In this document: one piece after another, positions 43,810-52,762 of the stretch
Numbering within the stretch: position 1 is the first letter of the stretch
Layout: every line of letters starts with the position of its first letter
Position numbers and translations under genes: made by a program
The notes under the pieces: generated by a model
Told to the model about the DNA's origin: nothing
Database searches by the model: none
What the model saw: the letters and a program-made list of their open reading frames with translations, nothing else
Source: Sulfurisphaera ohwakuensis
GTDB taxonomy: Archaea > Thermoproteota > Thermoprotei_A > Sulfolobales > Sulfolobaceae
DNA length: 64,000 nt
Direction: 5' to 3'
NCBI RefSeq assembly: GCF_009729055.1
Contig: NZ_CP045484.1
Coordinates: forward strand, 930,001 to 994,000

Positions 43810-46071
43810 TTACTTCACCCTCATTGCAAATTTGTAGAATGCCTTTATAGATTCACTTAGGTCTATTGGAGCACCTAGTGTTATATATCTTACTTTCCCA
43901 TTGGGTAATACTACATGTACACCACAAACGAAACATGGGTCAAATGATCTTAATGTAGCTGCAAATTCAAACCCATCCCACTGTTCTAATGGAGTTACCG
44001 TTAGTTTTGGTACTCCTTTTATGTTATACCCAGGATTTCCTTGAATAACTTCCTCAAATGTTCCAGCACCATCATTTTGCGCTAATAACGGATATGGCGA
44101 TATTGTACCAATAACATCTGAATAGGAGTTCTTAACTCTAGGACCTGAATTAACAGTTGTTGGTTGTATTTGTTGTGGATTTATAGTAGGTACTGTTGGA
44201 CCACTACCTAACGCTATTACTTCTGAGTGCCATTGAGCTCCTCTAGGAGCTTCTTTAAGCCCAACACCTATTGCAACATCTGTATTAGTATTCTTCTTAT
44301 AAGTCCAATCATATTGATTACCTCTACTTACAGCAGTCTGTCCATTTTTGATATAATTAACTGCTGAGAACCAAGCAATCCAGGCTCCCCCAGCATCTAA
44401 TGCACATGCATGAGCTCTTGCTCTCATTCTCTCTACAGCGTTAGTTGTTACCGTAATACTTCCATTAGATAACTTAGATGAAACCATCCATGGAGATACA
44501 TATTTAATTTCTATCTCACCTTGTAATTCCTGTGGTAAAGCTATTCTTGATGAGATAGTTTGTGGTAAATTCCATGTAACTGACTGTTCGTTACTATTAT
44601 ATTGTATTTCTATTCCAGCAGAAGAATATACAGCAGTATAAATTGGTTCTGGTGCTTGTGGCTGTAATACTTGAGCCCACATTACTGCTTGTGGATCTGC
44701 TTCAACATTAAAGAAATAATTCATAACAGGTTTATGACCCGCATAGGGAACAAGCCTAGGTGACATTGCCCAACTATACTTATTTTGTGAATTGCCACTA
44801 CCAAATGGATACCCTCTAGCTAGTGGATTTGGTATAGTCCATTTCCTCCATGGATGATAAGGACTTACAGAATTACCAATAGGATCTTGAGAAATACCAG
44901 ATACTTCTGGTGGAACTTCTGAATTATTTACCCAGTCTTCATAAAATGATGACTCAACAAATTCTCTCATTCCTAAAGTAATATCAATTAGACTATTAGT
45001 CACTAATTCTGGTGGTGAATTGGGACTCTTTTGTATAACTAAACCAGGTTTTACTACTCTTGCCCTTCCCCATGCACCCATATTCTCATAAGTTGCATCA
45101 TAAGGCATGACGCTTGTAGAAGACGGCGTGACACTAGGAGCTTCAGAGACATCGCTTTGTCCGTAACATAAGAAATTACCCGGCCTATTACCCATTTCAG
45201 CAAAACCTAAGTTGTTAAAGTATTTATCATAATATGCTTGTACACCGAAAACATTACCATAATCATTTAGGAACAAGTTTAATACTTCCCAATAAGCCAC
45301 TTGCTTCTTTGCATATGCAGTACCATCAACTAACCTATATAAATATCTTTGTAGGTTCTCAACAGTAGCTGGAACTCCTATTCCACCTGGGACCATAGTT
45401 ATGGGGTGTGGAATTCTTAAGTAGTATAACAATTCTGCCTCGTGCATTATTCTCCATACATAGGCTCCTTCTAACCATATAGCACCTATTATTGGCACTA
45501 ATCCATCCATTATATCAGCTACAGTCCTCATTGTAACTCCACTAAACTTTAACTCACTAGGTGCTCCATTTGGAAAAGCCTCAGAATATTCTAAAACCTT
45601 ACTTATAGGTGTTTGCTGTGCTAATTGGTAAATTTCTGGGGGATAATAACCAGCAATCTTAAAGAACAATGAGCTCCAATCTGGTCCTCCTAAAGCTGTA
45701 AGATGAGTTGTAGCATCATAAACCATTGCAGCATCGTTAGATAACATGATAGTCTCTAGTCCTAATGGTGGTGGTGCATATCCTCCCATTGCCATTTCTT
45801 GTGCTATTCTCTCTATGAACTGATGATGTTCTCCACATATTCCACATTCTCTTGAGCTTAACATTATTACATCTGGTGCTGGCTTATTTCTCATAAAGAT
45901 TTCAAATCCTCTAAACATTCCCGCTCCAGCATACGCTTCAGTAGCTCTTACCTGATTCTCTCCTTCTATACTTACACTAACTTGAATACCTAACTCTGGT
46001 TTAATTCTAACAATTGGTTCTATTACAACTGGTTTAGTCCAATCATATTTAAATAGATAGGAAGAACCCAT
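43810..46071 (-). CDS. hynL: [NiFe] hydrogenase large subunit, group 1g-like
   Basis: A 753-residue catalytic subunit, longer than the usual 550-600. All four Ni-ligating cysteines are present: C76 and C79 in 'RECGICGEHHQ', C713 and C716 in 'FDPCFVCGVH'. After His719 there is a 34-residue tail to be cut off by a maturation protease. It should be exported folded, together with the Tat-signal-bearing HynS. The extra length lies in the middle (about 330-560), with many Pro/Asn-rich loops that may protect it in the acidic periplasm-like space. It oxidises H2 for respiration on sulfur, O2 or Fe(III). Confidence 0.95.
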   Translation of the reverse strand: MGSSYLFKYDWTKPVVIEPIVRIKPELGIQVSVSIEGENQVRATEAYAGAGMFRGFEIFMRNKPAPDVIMLSSRECGICGEHHQFIERIAQEMAMGGYAPPPLGLETIMLSNDAAMVYDATTHLTALGGPDWSSLFFKIAGYYPPEIYQLAQQTPISKVLEYSEAFPNGAPSELKFSGVTMRTVADIMDGLVPIIGAIWLEGAYVWRIMHEAELLYYLRIPHPITMVPGGIGVPATVENLQRYLYRLVDGTAYAKKQVAYWEVLNLFLNDYGNVFGVQAYYDKYFNNLGFAEMGNRPGNFLCYGQSDVSEAPSVTPSSTSVMPYDATYENMGAWGRARVVKPGLVIQKSPNSPPELVTNSLIDITLGMREFVESSFYEDWVNNSEVPPEVSGISQDPIGNSVSPYHPWRKWTIPNPLARGYPFGSGNSQNKYSWAMSPRLVPYAGHKPVMNYFFNVEADPQAVMWAQVLQPQAPEPIYTAVYSSAGIEIQYNSNEQSVTWNLPQTISSRIALPQELQGEIEIKYVSPWMVSSKLSNGSITVTTNAVERMRARAHACALDAGGAWIAWFSAVNYIKNGQTAVSRGNQYDWTYKKNTNTDVAIGVGLKEAPRGAQWHSEVIALGSGPTVPTINPQQIQPTTVNSGPRVKNSYSDVIGTISPYPLLAQNDGAGTFEEVIQGNPGYNIKGVPKLTVTPLEQWDGFEFAATLRSFDPCFVCGVHVVLPNGKVRYITLGAPIDLSESIKAFYKFAMRVK

Positions 46072-46072
46072 T

Positions 46073-47422
46073 TTAACTCACCCCCTTAGCTTTAGGAACC
46101 ATGGGTTTACCTCTTCTTCTAGATAAGAAATAAGAACCTACACCTACAACTATACCGGCACCTACAGCTGCAGCTAATAAAGTTGTAGATGGTAATGTTG
46201 GTGCATTAGGTGGAGCATAGAAGGGTTCATATAAGTCTGGAAATCCCGGTGCAGTACAAGCAATACATACACCCCCTCTAGTACATCCACCAACACCACC
46301 AACCCAACCTAGACGTGGTGCTGGACTATTAGCTTCTGTACCTTTACATCCTAAGCTATATGTACATTGTGGATCTCCGAAATTCTTCGCAAATATACCC
46401 TGAGCGAAGAATCCAGCTCTGGGGCAATTTTGATGAGTTTCGTTACCGTAGAAATATTTTGGCCTATTAAATATGTCAATAGTTGAAGATGGTGGAGGAG
46501 CTAATCCTCTAACATATAAAACTCCAGCAACTAGAGTTCTCATTATCCAGTCACCCGCTGGAGGATCTGCTGCTATGGCAACTATTGGTTGTCCTAATTT
46601 ACTTTGCCAATGATAACTAGGCCCTGGATATGCAGTATTATACGGAGAATTAGTAGCAGAATATATATCTTCATCTATAACTTGCTCACCTCTAAAGTAA
46701 CCTAAGTCTTTCTCGTAAACTTCATGTAAATATGCTGGAAAACCTAATATTCCCCTATAAGGATCATCCAACATGCCCATTGCATATGTTGGGGATCTAT
46801 ATCCTAATCCATTAGTTGTAGCAGGAATTCCTCCATAGGTTGCACAAGCTCCAGTAGCATAAACGAGTGCAGCTCTCTTCATTAAATTAAACACAAATTC
46901 ATCGCATAATAGTACATGACCACTTGGTGTTCTTCCAGCAGAACACCAGAAAGAATCTGATGGTTTTTTATAATATAGTCCAAATTCATCAAACATTGTA
47001 CCTTCTACTACCAATACGTAAGGATCAAATACTCCAGCTAATGCGGCTTCCATTGTAGGATATGCCATATCATCTTGAGGCATTAAGATTGGGTGATAAA
47101 CTAAGTTTATGTTTCCAACATTCGCTATTGATGGACTTCTTAATGTTATTGGCTGTAAATTAAATGTTACTTGTGTTACTACATCTTCTACCGCTGGGTT
47201 CATCGCATCTATAAATGCTATAGTATTTCCTCCACACCATCCGTTCCCAGTCCATATAATGTTTATTGGATCTGATAATGCATCATTAGCCATGTTAAAT
47301 AAGTCCTTCCATGTTAATCCTTTTTCAACCATCCATGCAGTAAGCCCAGTTATGCCAGCTAATTTCATGAAGTCTCTTCTGGTTATCCCTACCTTAACTT
47401 GTTTAGGCTTCGGCTCTTCCAC
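46073..47422 (-). CDS. hynS: [NiFe] hydrogenase small subunit with Tat signal and C-terminal anchor
   Basis: A 449-residue Fe-S subunit, GTG start with a GGGG ribosome-binding site; a TATA-like element (about 47459-47470) lies upstream, making this the operon's first gene. The Tat signal is RRDFMK (residues 15-20). The proximal-cluster motif is 'GNGWCGGNTIAF' (Cys63, and Asn66 where a second Cys is normal), 'GACATYGG' is usual, but the normal G-C-P-P is 'AADPPAGDW' (Asp for Cys). Distal/medial ligands appear in 'HQNCPR', 'CTYSLGCKG' and 'GCTRGGVCIACTAP'. A helix at about 415-436 followed by RRRGK anchors it in the membrane. Confidence 0.95.
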   Translation of the reverse strand: MEEPKPKQVKVGITRRDFMKLAGITGLTAWMVEKGLTWKDLFNMANDALSDPINIIWTGNGWCGGNTIAFIDAMNPAVEDVVTQVTFNLQPITLRSPSIANVGNINLVYHPILMPQDDMAYPTMEAALAGVFDPYVLVVEGTMFDEFGLYYKKPSDSFWCSAGRTPSGHVLLCDEFVFNLMKRAALVYATGACATYGGIPATTNGLGYRSPTYAMGMLDDPYRGILGFPAYLHEVYEKDLGYFRGEQVIDEDIYSATNSPYNTAYPGPSYHWQSKLGQPIVAIAADPPAGDWIMRTLVAGVLYVRGLAPPPSSTIDIFNRPKYFYGNETHQNCPRAGFFAQGIFAKNFGDPQCTYSLGCKGTEANSPAPRLGWVGGVGGCTRGGVCIACTAPGFPDLYEPFYAPPNAPTLPSTTLLAAAVGAGIVVGVGSYFLSRRRGKPMVPKAKGVS

Positions 47423-47502
47423 TTTAATCCCCTTTACTAGGTATATTATAGTATAGTGTATTTATAAATTTTTCTTATAAACTTAGGATATCATATTTTT
47501 TA

Positions 47503-48510
47503 TTAGTTATATTGAAATTTATTAAAATAGTAATAAAGTATAGGTAAAAGTGATATAATGAAAGACGAAGAAGATAAAGCATATGTTATAGAAACCAAAT
47601 TATAAAAATAACTAACTGAGGCACCGTAAAATATTTCGGCTATCGATGGTAAAAAACACAAATAGGGCAGTATTTTTTTATCATTTACGTTATCTTTTTT
47701 ATCAACATAATAAAACAATAATGCAATTCCTAGTAAGGTTATTACTGCGTATGGTATCTCATTTAAAGTTAATGAATAATAAAATTCTGTTACTGAAATT
47801 GCAATGGTTAGCAGACTAAACAGAAGAAAATAAAAGAAATTTATTCTTCCTCTTATATAATTAATAGAAAAATATATAGATAAACAAACGGAGATAAACA
47901 ACTCTAATAAAGATGCTTCATTTATAGGATCGTGAGATAGTGGCAAAATTGAATGAGTCATCTCCGAGGCTATATTTGGGCCTGCAAAGACTAAGAACGA
48001 AAGAAACAACACATACTTATTTCGATACTTGTAACTTAAATAAGCGATTTCTGGAAAGATCATAAGAAAGAACATGAAAGAGTTTACAACCTCTAAAACT
48101 GCTGGAACTATAATCTGCGGTATTTGTAATGAGAAGCTTGGAATATCAGTTCCATAAAAATATAAACTATATAATGCGTTAGTTAAATCTCCTCTAACAA
48201 TTTCATAATAGAGTAGGCTCATAAGAATTTCTTGGAATACTACTGAAGATACTATTGCAAATTTATATTTTCCCAAATTATAACCTAATTGCATAATCAA
48301 CCAGAAGTAGACGGAAATAAGCGATGATATAACTAGGTCTTGAGGTGATAGAAGAATTAAAAATATAGCAGTAGTTATATAACTTACTAAGAGAATAAAA
48401 TATCCTATCTTATTCTTTAGAGAGAATTCATAAGATATAGTGACTATTATAGTCATCAGTAGTATATAGATTATATAAAGGATAATTAATGAGTGGGTCT
48501 CACCATTCAT
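47503..48510 (-). CDS. Polytopic membrane protein, unknown
   Basis: A protein of about 335 residues when started at MNGETHSLII (48510); the longer frame to 48618 would overlap the divergent gene and its promoter. It has about 10 hydrophobic helices. It contains 'AGPNIASEMTHSILPLSHDPINEA' with two His, resembling the membrane part of some Sulfolobales proteins next to hydrogenase or sulfur genes. It lies 80 bases upstream of hynS in the same direction. Function unknown. Confidence 0.65.
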   Translation of the reverse strand: MNGETHSLIILYIIYILLMTIIVTISYEFSLKNKIGYFILLVSYITTAIFLILLSPQDLVISSLISVYFWLIMQLGYNLGKYKFAIVSSVVFQEILMSLLYYEIVRGDLTNALYSLYFYGTDIPSFSLQIPQIIVPAVLEVVNSFMFFLMIFPEIAYLSYKYRNKYVLFLSFLVFAGPNIASEMTHSILPLSHDPINEASLLELFISVCLSIYFSINYIRGRINFFYFLLFSLLTIAISVTEFYYSLTLNEIPYAVITLLGIALLFYYVDKKDNVNDKKILPYLCFLPSIAEIFYGASVSYFYNLVSITYALSSSSFIISLLPILYYYFNKFQYN

Positions 48511-48594
48511 ATAATTACATTTCACAGAAATAATTATAAAGTTTACTATAATATACCTAGTATTGCTTATTAACCTCGAAAATAAATTATATTT

Positions 48595-49848
48595 ATGAAC
48601 TTTCTTTCTTGGAATCAAGCAATTAATGAGAATAAAGATTTAATTTTACTTTTCATGACAACGAGTTGGTGTGAAACTTGTGAAGAACAAGAAAGAGAAT
48701 TAGAAGGTGTATATAATGAGAGAATTAGTATAGTTAAAGAAGATGCTGATGAAAGAATAGATTTAGGAATTCGCTATACACCCCAGATATATCCTTGTAT
48801 TAGTTTTATACATAAAGAATCAGTTCTAGGCGGAACTTACGGTTTAGTAAAAAGGGAAAAAATTCACGAAATGATTAAACAAGCTTTAGACCTAATTGAT
48901 AAAAAAGGTAAAATTGTAAACCCACCAAAATTATCTTATAGGCTTGATAAGTTTTCTCCGCAATATGCTTTAAATCACATACTGAAGGTTTGTGAAGGTT
49001 ATTTCGATTGGAAGGAAGGAGGCTTTGAAAAGGAGCCAAAATACGTTTCTCCAGAAGTTTTACAACTATTTTTACGTTTTAAAGATTATTATCATAAATT
49101 AATGGTAGAAGTAACATTAGATAATGCTATTGAATACTTATGGAATGATGGCTTCTATTTATTCTCTAAATCTATTGACTGGAAAGAACCTTATACTGCA
49201 AAACTACTAGATTATAATGCTGAAATGAGTAAGACATTATTTAAAGCTTATGAGGTTTTAAAAGAGGATACATACTTAGATTATGCTATAAAAACTGTAG
49301 ATTGGATGATAAAAAGAAGAGGAAAGTCAGGGTATTTTATTAATTGTGAATTTCAAGGAAAAGAAGACAAAAGGCCATTTTTAAATGTGAATGCCAATGT
49401 AGGTGATGCTTTATTGCAAGCCTATAAATTTACTGATAATAAGAAGTACTTTGAAATAGCAAAGGATTTGGAAGAAAAATTGATAGTTTCACATAGACTT
49501 GATAAAGAGACTACTCCATATCTAATAGACATAGCTTCTTATCTGAGATTTTTATCAAAAATTGACCAGAATAAAGCGAGAAAGTTACTTGTGATTTTAA
49601 ATGATTATGAGGGAACAGAAGCATATTATGACGTAACATTAAAATATGCTAAGGATAACTTAATTGGCCGTTATTATTTCTTATACGATAATTCAATTCT
49701 AGCCGAGACATTCATAAATCTAGGTTTTTTAGATAAAGCTAGAAAAATAGTTGACTCTTTCCTCAATTCGTATGGTATTTTCACTTACTTTAATCAAGCT
49801 AAATACGCGTTACTCTTAGGTGAGCTATATGGTTTATTCCCTAACTAA
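48595..49848 (+). CDS. Thioredoxin-domain protein of the YyaL/DUF255 type
   Basis: A 417-residue protein. Residues 1-105 form a thioredoxin-like domain with 'FMTTSWCETCEEQERELEG' (redox-type WCETC) and a Pro in 'RYTPQIYPCISF'. The rest (about 115-417) is helical with repeats like the six-hairpin glycosidase-like part of YyaL/SPATA20 proteins ('GGFEKEPKY' is diagnostic). It is shorter than YyaL (about 650). Possible role in disulfide chemistry or cofactor handling for the exported hydrogenase. It is divergent from the membrane protein at 47503. Confidence 0.7.
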   Translation: MNFLSWNQAINENKDLILLFMTTSWCETCEEQERELEGVYNERISIVKEDADERIDLGIRYTPQIYPCISFIHKESVLGGTYGLVKREKIHEMIKQALDLIDKKGKIVNPPKLSYRLDKFSPQYALNHILKVCEGYFDWKEGGFEKEPKYVSPEVLQLFLRFKDYYHKLMVEVTLDNAIEYLWNDGFYLFSKSIDWKEPYTAKLLDYNAEMSKTLFKAYEVLKEDTYLDYAIKTVDWMIKRRGKSGYFINCEFQGKEDKRPFLNVNANVGDALLQAYKFTDNKKYFEIAKDLEEKLIVSHRLDKETTPYLIDIASYLRFLSKIDQNKARKLLVILNDYEGTEAYYDVTLKYAKDNLIGRYYFLYDNSILAETFINLGFLDKARKIVDSFLNSYGIFTYFNQAKYALLLGELYGLFPN

Positions 49849-50296
49849 GGTATTGTTTGGATTAATAGCATTAGACCAAATACTTTTCATATACCAACTT
49901 TGGGGTATACTTAGTAATACGTTATTATCTCCCTTAACTGTTGTTAACTATGCTTTTGGCTTGATTACAATTGGCATATTAATTTTTAGAATATATTCTA
50001 TTGTGGACGGATATTCAAGATACTTATCGTTCCTTCTCATATTACCAGTTGTTAATGTTTTTGTTGTACCATTTTTATCATATAAATTAACATCATCGAA
50101 AATCTTAGCTTCTATTACTTTTGCTATATGGTTCGCTAATCTATTCTTTACCTTATTATCTAATATACCACCTATAATCTATTTTGATGAAGGATCATAT
50201 TTCCTTAGCCAATTCATAATTCTTGATTTACTTTCATTGGCGTCATTACTAAGTATTACGTTTTGCATAGTATACAAAGAGAAAAGAAGAAATTAA
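49829..50296 (+). CDS. Small four-helix membrane protein
   Basis: A protein of about 155 residues with four transmembrane helices (VLFGLIALDQILFIYQLWGI, VNYAFGLITIGILIFRIY, FLLILPVVNVFVVPFLSYKL, ILASITFAIWFANLFFTLL) and a basic end EKRRN. It overlaps the thioredoxin-domain gene by 20 bases, so it is cotranscribed and probably works with it. Start ATG 49829; a GTG at 49820 is in frame. No family is recognised. Confidence 0.65.
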   Translation: MVYSLTKVLFGLIALDQILFIYQLWGILSNTLLSPLTVVNYAFGLITIGILIFRIYSIVDGYSRYLSFLLILPVVNVFVVPFLSYKLTSSKILASITFAIWFANLFFTLLSNIPPIIYFDEGSYFLSQFIILDLLSLASLLSITFCIVYKEKRRN

Positions 50297-50409
50297 TTTA
50301 CTCAGAATAATTTTTCTTGCTTTACAGCTGAGAGTTAATTATATTTATTTTAGCATAATACTTTATTCATTTAACGAAAATTTTTATATTGCTAATATAA
50401 CAAGTAAAT

Positions 50410-51345
50410 ATGCGTTTACGAGGATTACTACTCATACTCTTTATTGTTATTCTTTTGTTAAATTTTACTTCTCATGCGAGTTTATACGAGATAAATCATT
50501 CACTCATGATAATCAATAAGAAAAACCTGGTAATTTCTGGGATTAACGTAATTAATGGGAATATAACAATTATAAACTCCAGTAATATAATTATAAAAGA
50601 TGATAGTATTTACAACGGCTCTTATTTTGGAATATTTGTATATAACTCAAAAAATGTGACTATTGAAAATAATCATATAGATCGTTCTTATTATGATGGT
50701 ATTTCTATCAGAAAATCACAGAATGTGACTATTGAAAATAATATTATAGCTAATAATTCTAACGGTAACGGAATATCTGTATGGGATAATAGTAATCATA
50801 TAATTATAGCCAATAATATTCTATCAAATAATGGTTATGGAATTTTTATTCTTATGAGTTCTAATGTTACAATGTTAAATAACAGTATAGTTAAGACTTA
50901 TTACTATGCAATTTATCTTTATCAAGCTAACTTCATTAAAATAATAAATAATACAATCTTGTTATCAGACATAGGATTAGAAATTGAATATGGGAGTTAT
51001 ATCCAATTAGAGTTCAATGTTATAAAAAATGATTTAGTAGGTGTTTATTTGGGAGATGGCATTGGAAGTCTTAATCTGATTAATAATATAATTCAAAACT
51101 CTCGGTACTTTGGCGTACTTATTAAATATTACCCTAATATATTTAATTATAATAAAAATACATTTATAAATAATACAGCAAATATTTTCTATGAATTTAA
51201 TAATACATTACCAGAACAAACTAACGGATTAGTACCTCCTATAACAATTACCAGCAAGTCCAACATTTTGTTCAACTATTCGTATCTTACTATCCTTTTA
51301 TTAGTTATACCAGTCATCTATTTACTGAGGAGAAGAAGAAAGTAG
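50410..51345 (+). CDS. Secreted right-handed beta-helix repeat protein
   Basis: A 311-residue protein with a signal peptide (LLLILFIVILLLNFTSHA) and about ten turns of a parallel beta-helix. The turns show the NosD/PbH1 pattern: 'SKNVTIENNHIDRSYYDGISI', 'SQNVTIENNIIANNSNGNGIS', 'SSNVTMLNNSIVKTYYYAIY'. A C-terminal membrane helix with RRRRK anchors it. It is close to NosD-type proteins that help insert metals into exported enzymes, so a link with the exported hydrogenase is possible; it could also bind polysaccharide. A TATA-like sequence sits about 26 bases upstream, giving a leaderless message. Confidence 0.75.
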   Translation: MRLRGLLLILFIVILLLNFTSHASLYEINHSLMIINKKNLVISGINVINGNITIINSSNIIIKDDSIYNGSYFGIFVYNSKNVTIENNHIDRSYYDGISIRKSQNVTIENNIIANNSNGNGISVWDNSNHIIIANNILSNNGYGIFILMSSNVTMLNNSIVKTYYYAIYLYQANFIKIINNTILLSDIGLEIEYGSYIQLEFNVIKNDLVGVYLGDGIGSLNLINNIIQNSRYFGVLIKYYPNIFNYNKNTFINNTANIFYEFNNTLPEQTNGLVPPITITSKSNILFNYSYLTILLLVIPVIYLLRRRRK

Positions 51346-51555
51346 TCTTCTCATTTCGATCTCATATTCTATCATTTCTTTAAATTCCTCTTCAGAAATC
51401 TTGCTTACTATCATCCCGTAGCTAACTACAACGTAATCTCCTTCTTTTACATCATCAACATTATTTATCACCGGCTCTATTACACCATTACCATAATCTA
51501 CAAAAGCAATCATTCCTTCAATTTGAACAACTTTCGCAGGTAAACTTATACACAT
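51322..51555 (-). CDS. hypC: HypC-family chaperone, copy 1
   Basis: A 77-residue HypC/HybG/HoxL-type protein. It starts MCISLPAKVVQIEGMIAFVD, with the essential Cys2 that carries the Fe(CN)2CO group between HypD and the large subunit. Ala replaces the usual Gly in MCxxxPG. It is divergent from the large-subunit-like gene at 51599 with 43 bases between them, which matches the pairing of HoxL with HoxV in Ralstonia. The end overlaps the beta-helix gene by 24 bases in the opposite direction. Confidence 0.88.
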   Translation of the reverse strand: MCISLPAKVVQIEGMIAFVDYGNGVIEPVINNVDDVKEGDYVVVSYGMIVSKISEEEFKEMIEYEIEMRRLLSSSPQ

Positions 51556-51598
51556 AATATAATAATGTTTTTTATACTTTTAAATCTTCATATATTTT

Positions 51599-52762
51599 AT
51601 GAGTTTATATGATTTAGAGATAATTGATTTAGACGTTTATGTTAGTGAAGGAAAAATAGTTAGAGCTAGATGTTCTGGGAATAAAATAAGAGGTTTTGAA
51701 AAATCATTTATTGGAAAAGACGCAAATACTTTCTATGAAATAATCCCTAGAATCTTAGCTACTTGTAGTCAATCTCACGTTTACGTATATATAAAGCCAC
51801 ACATTAATACAAAAGTTACGGAATTACTTATGGCTTTAGAAATAGTAGATAGTCACTTAAAACATCCCTATGCCTATTGGTTTCCACACTTAATTAAAAA
51901 CGAAGAATATTCTTTCCCTTCGGGCTCAAAATTCAAAAAAGTAAGTTTAATATCTAGACGAATAAAAGAAATAATGGAAAAAATTGGGGGTAAATGGCCA
52001 CATACTGATTATTTAAGGAAAGAAAAAGAGATTAAGTTTAATAAAGAGGAATTGAAAGACGTAATAAATTTCGTTGAAAGCGAGGTTTTAGGAATGAATA
52101 TTGAGGATTTCTTGAATGTAAAAAGATTAGAGGAACTTAGGGGTGATCTTAAGTTATTAGTTGAAAAGGGAATTGACGCACTTAGTTGGGGCTTCGGATT
52201 AAGGGACTATTTAGTAGTAGGCTATCCATTTAATGGTAGTTTTGATTTTGGTAAAATTGAAGATAAGGGTATTGAAGTAATGTACAATAATAAGAAAGTA
52301 GAAGTAGGACCTTTAGCTCAGGCATTAACTTTTGATGAACTAATAAAAACTTACTTTAATAAATATGGACCTTCACCATTACTTAGAGAAATTGCAAGGA
52401 TTAAAATTTTAGCAAAATTATTAAGTGACATTAAAGAAATTGACATTCATACTGGTACATTTGTAGCTAATGAGGGAGAATTTATATCATTTGCGGAATC
52501 AATTAGAGGTTCATTAATACATAATTATGAAATTGAAGGAGGCAAGATTATTAAGTATAAGATAGTTCAACCTACAACTTTTATAGCTTCCCCTGGTGGA
52601 GCATTAGAAAGTGCAGTAGTAGGTTTGCCTATAAGAAATCCTAAAGAACCTATTGAGTTGTCATTAACAGTCTCGTCATTAGATACTTGTTTTATAACTA
52701 GAGTTAATGTGTTTGAAAACGAAAAAATTGTAACTACAAAAAGAATTGGTGGTTTTTGCTAA
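51599..52762 (+). CDS. Hydrogenase large-subunit-like protein lacking Ni ligands (HupK/HoxV-like)
   Basis: A 387-residue paralog of [NiFe] large subunits. The N-terminal motif is '[13 protein letters not shown]' (Cys56), where a working subunit has C-x-x-C-x-x-x-H. The C-terminal motif is '[13 protein letters not shown]' (Cys364), where D-P-C-x-x-C-x-x-H is normal: the second Cys is Thr367 and the His is Asn370. The conserved 'GPLAQAL' segment is kept. So one Cys of each pair remains, as in the assembly scaffold HupK/HoxV, and it cannot hold a NiFe centre. The protein ends with GGFC, a further Cys. It may be the platform on which the Fe(CN)2CO unit is built or checked. It converges on hypF with a 4-base overlap. 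Confidence 0.75.
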   Translation: MSLYDLEIIDLDVYVSEGKIVRARCSGNKIRGFEKSFIGKDANTFYEIIPRILATCSQSHVYVYIKPHINTKVTELLMALEIVDSHLKHPYAYWFPHLIKNEEYSFPSGSKFKKVSLISRRIKEIMEKIGGKWPHTDYLRKEKEIKFNKEELKDVINFVESEVLGMNIEDFLNVKRLEELRGDLKLLVEKGIDALSWGFGLRDYLVVGYPFNGSFDFGKIEDKGIEVMYNNKKVEVGPLAQALTFDELIKTYFNKYGPSPLLREIARIKILAKLLSDIKEIDIHTGTFVANEGEFISFAESIRGSLIHNYEIEGGKIIKYKIVQPTTFIASPGGALESAVVGLPIRNPKEPIELSLTVSSLDTCFITRVNVFENEKIVTTKRIGGFC

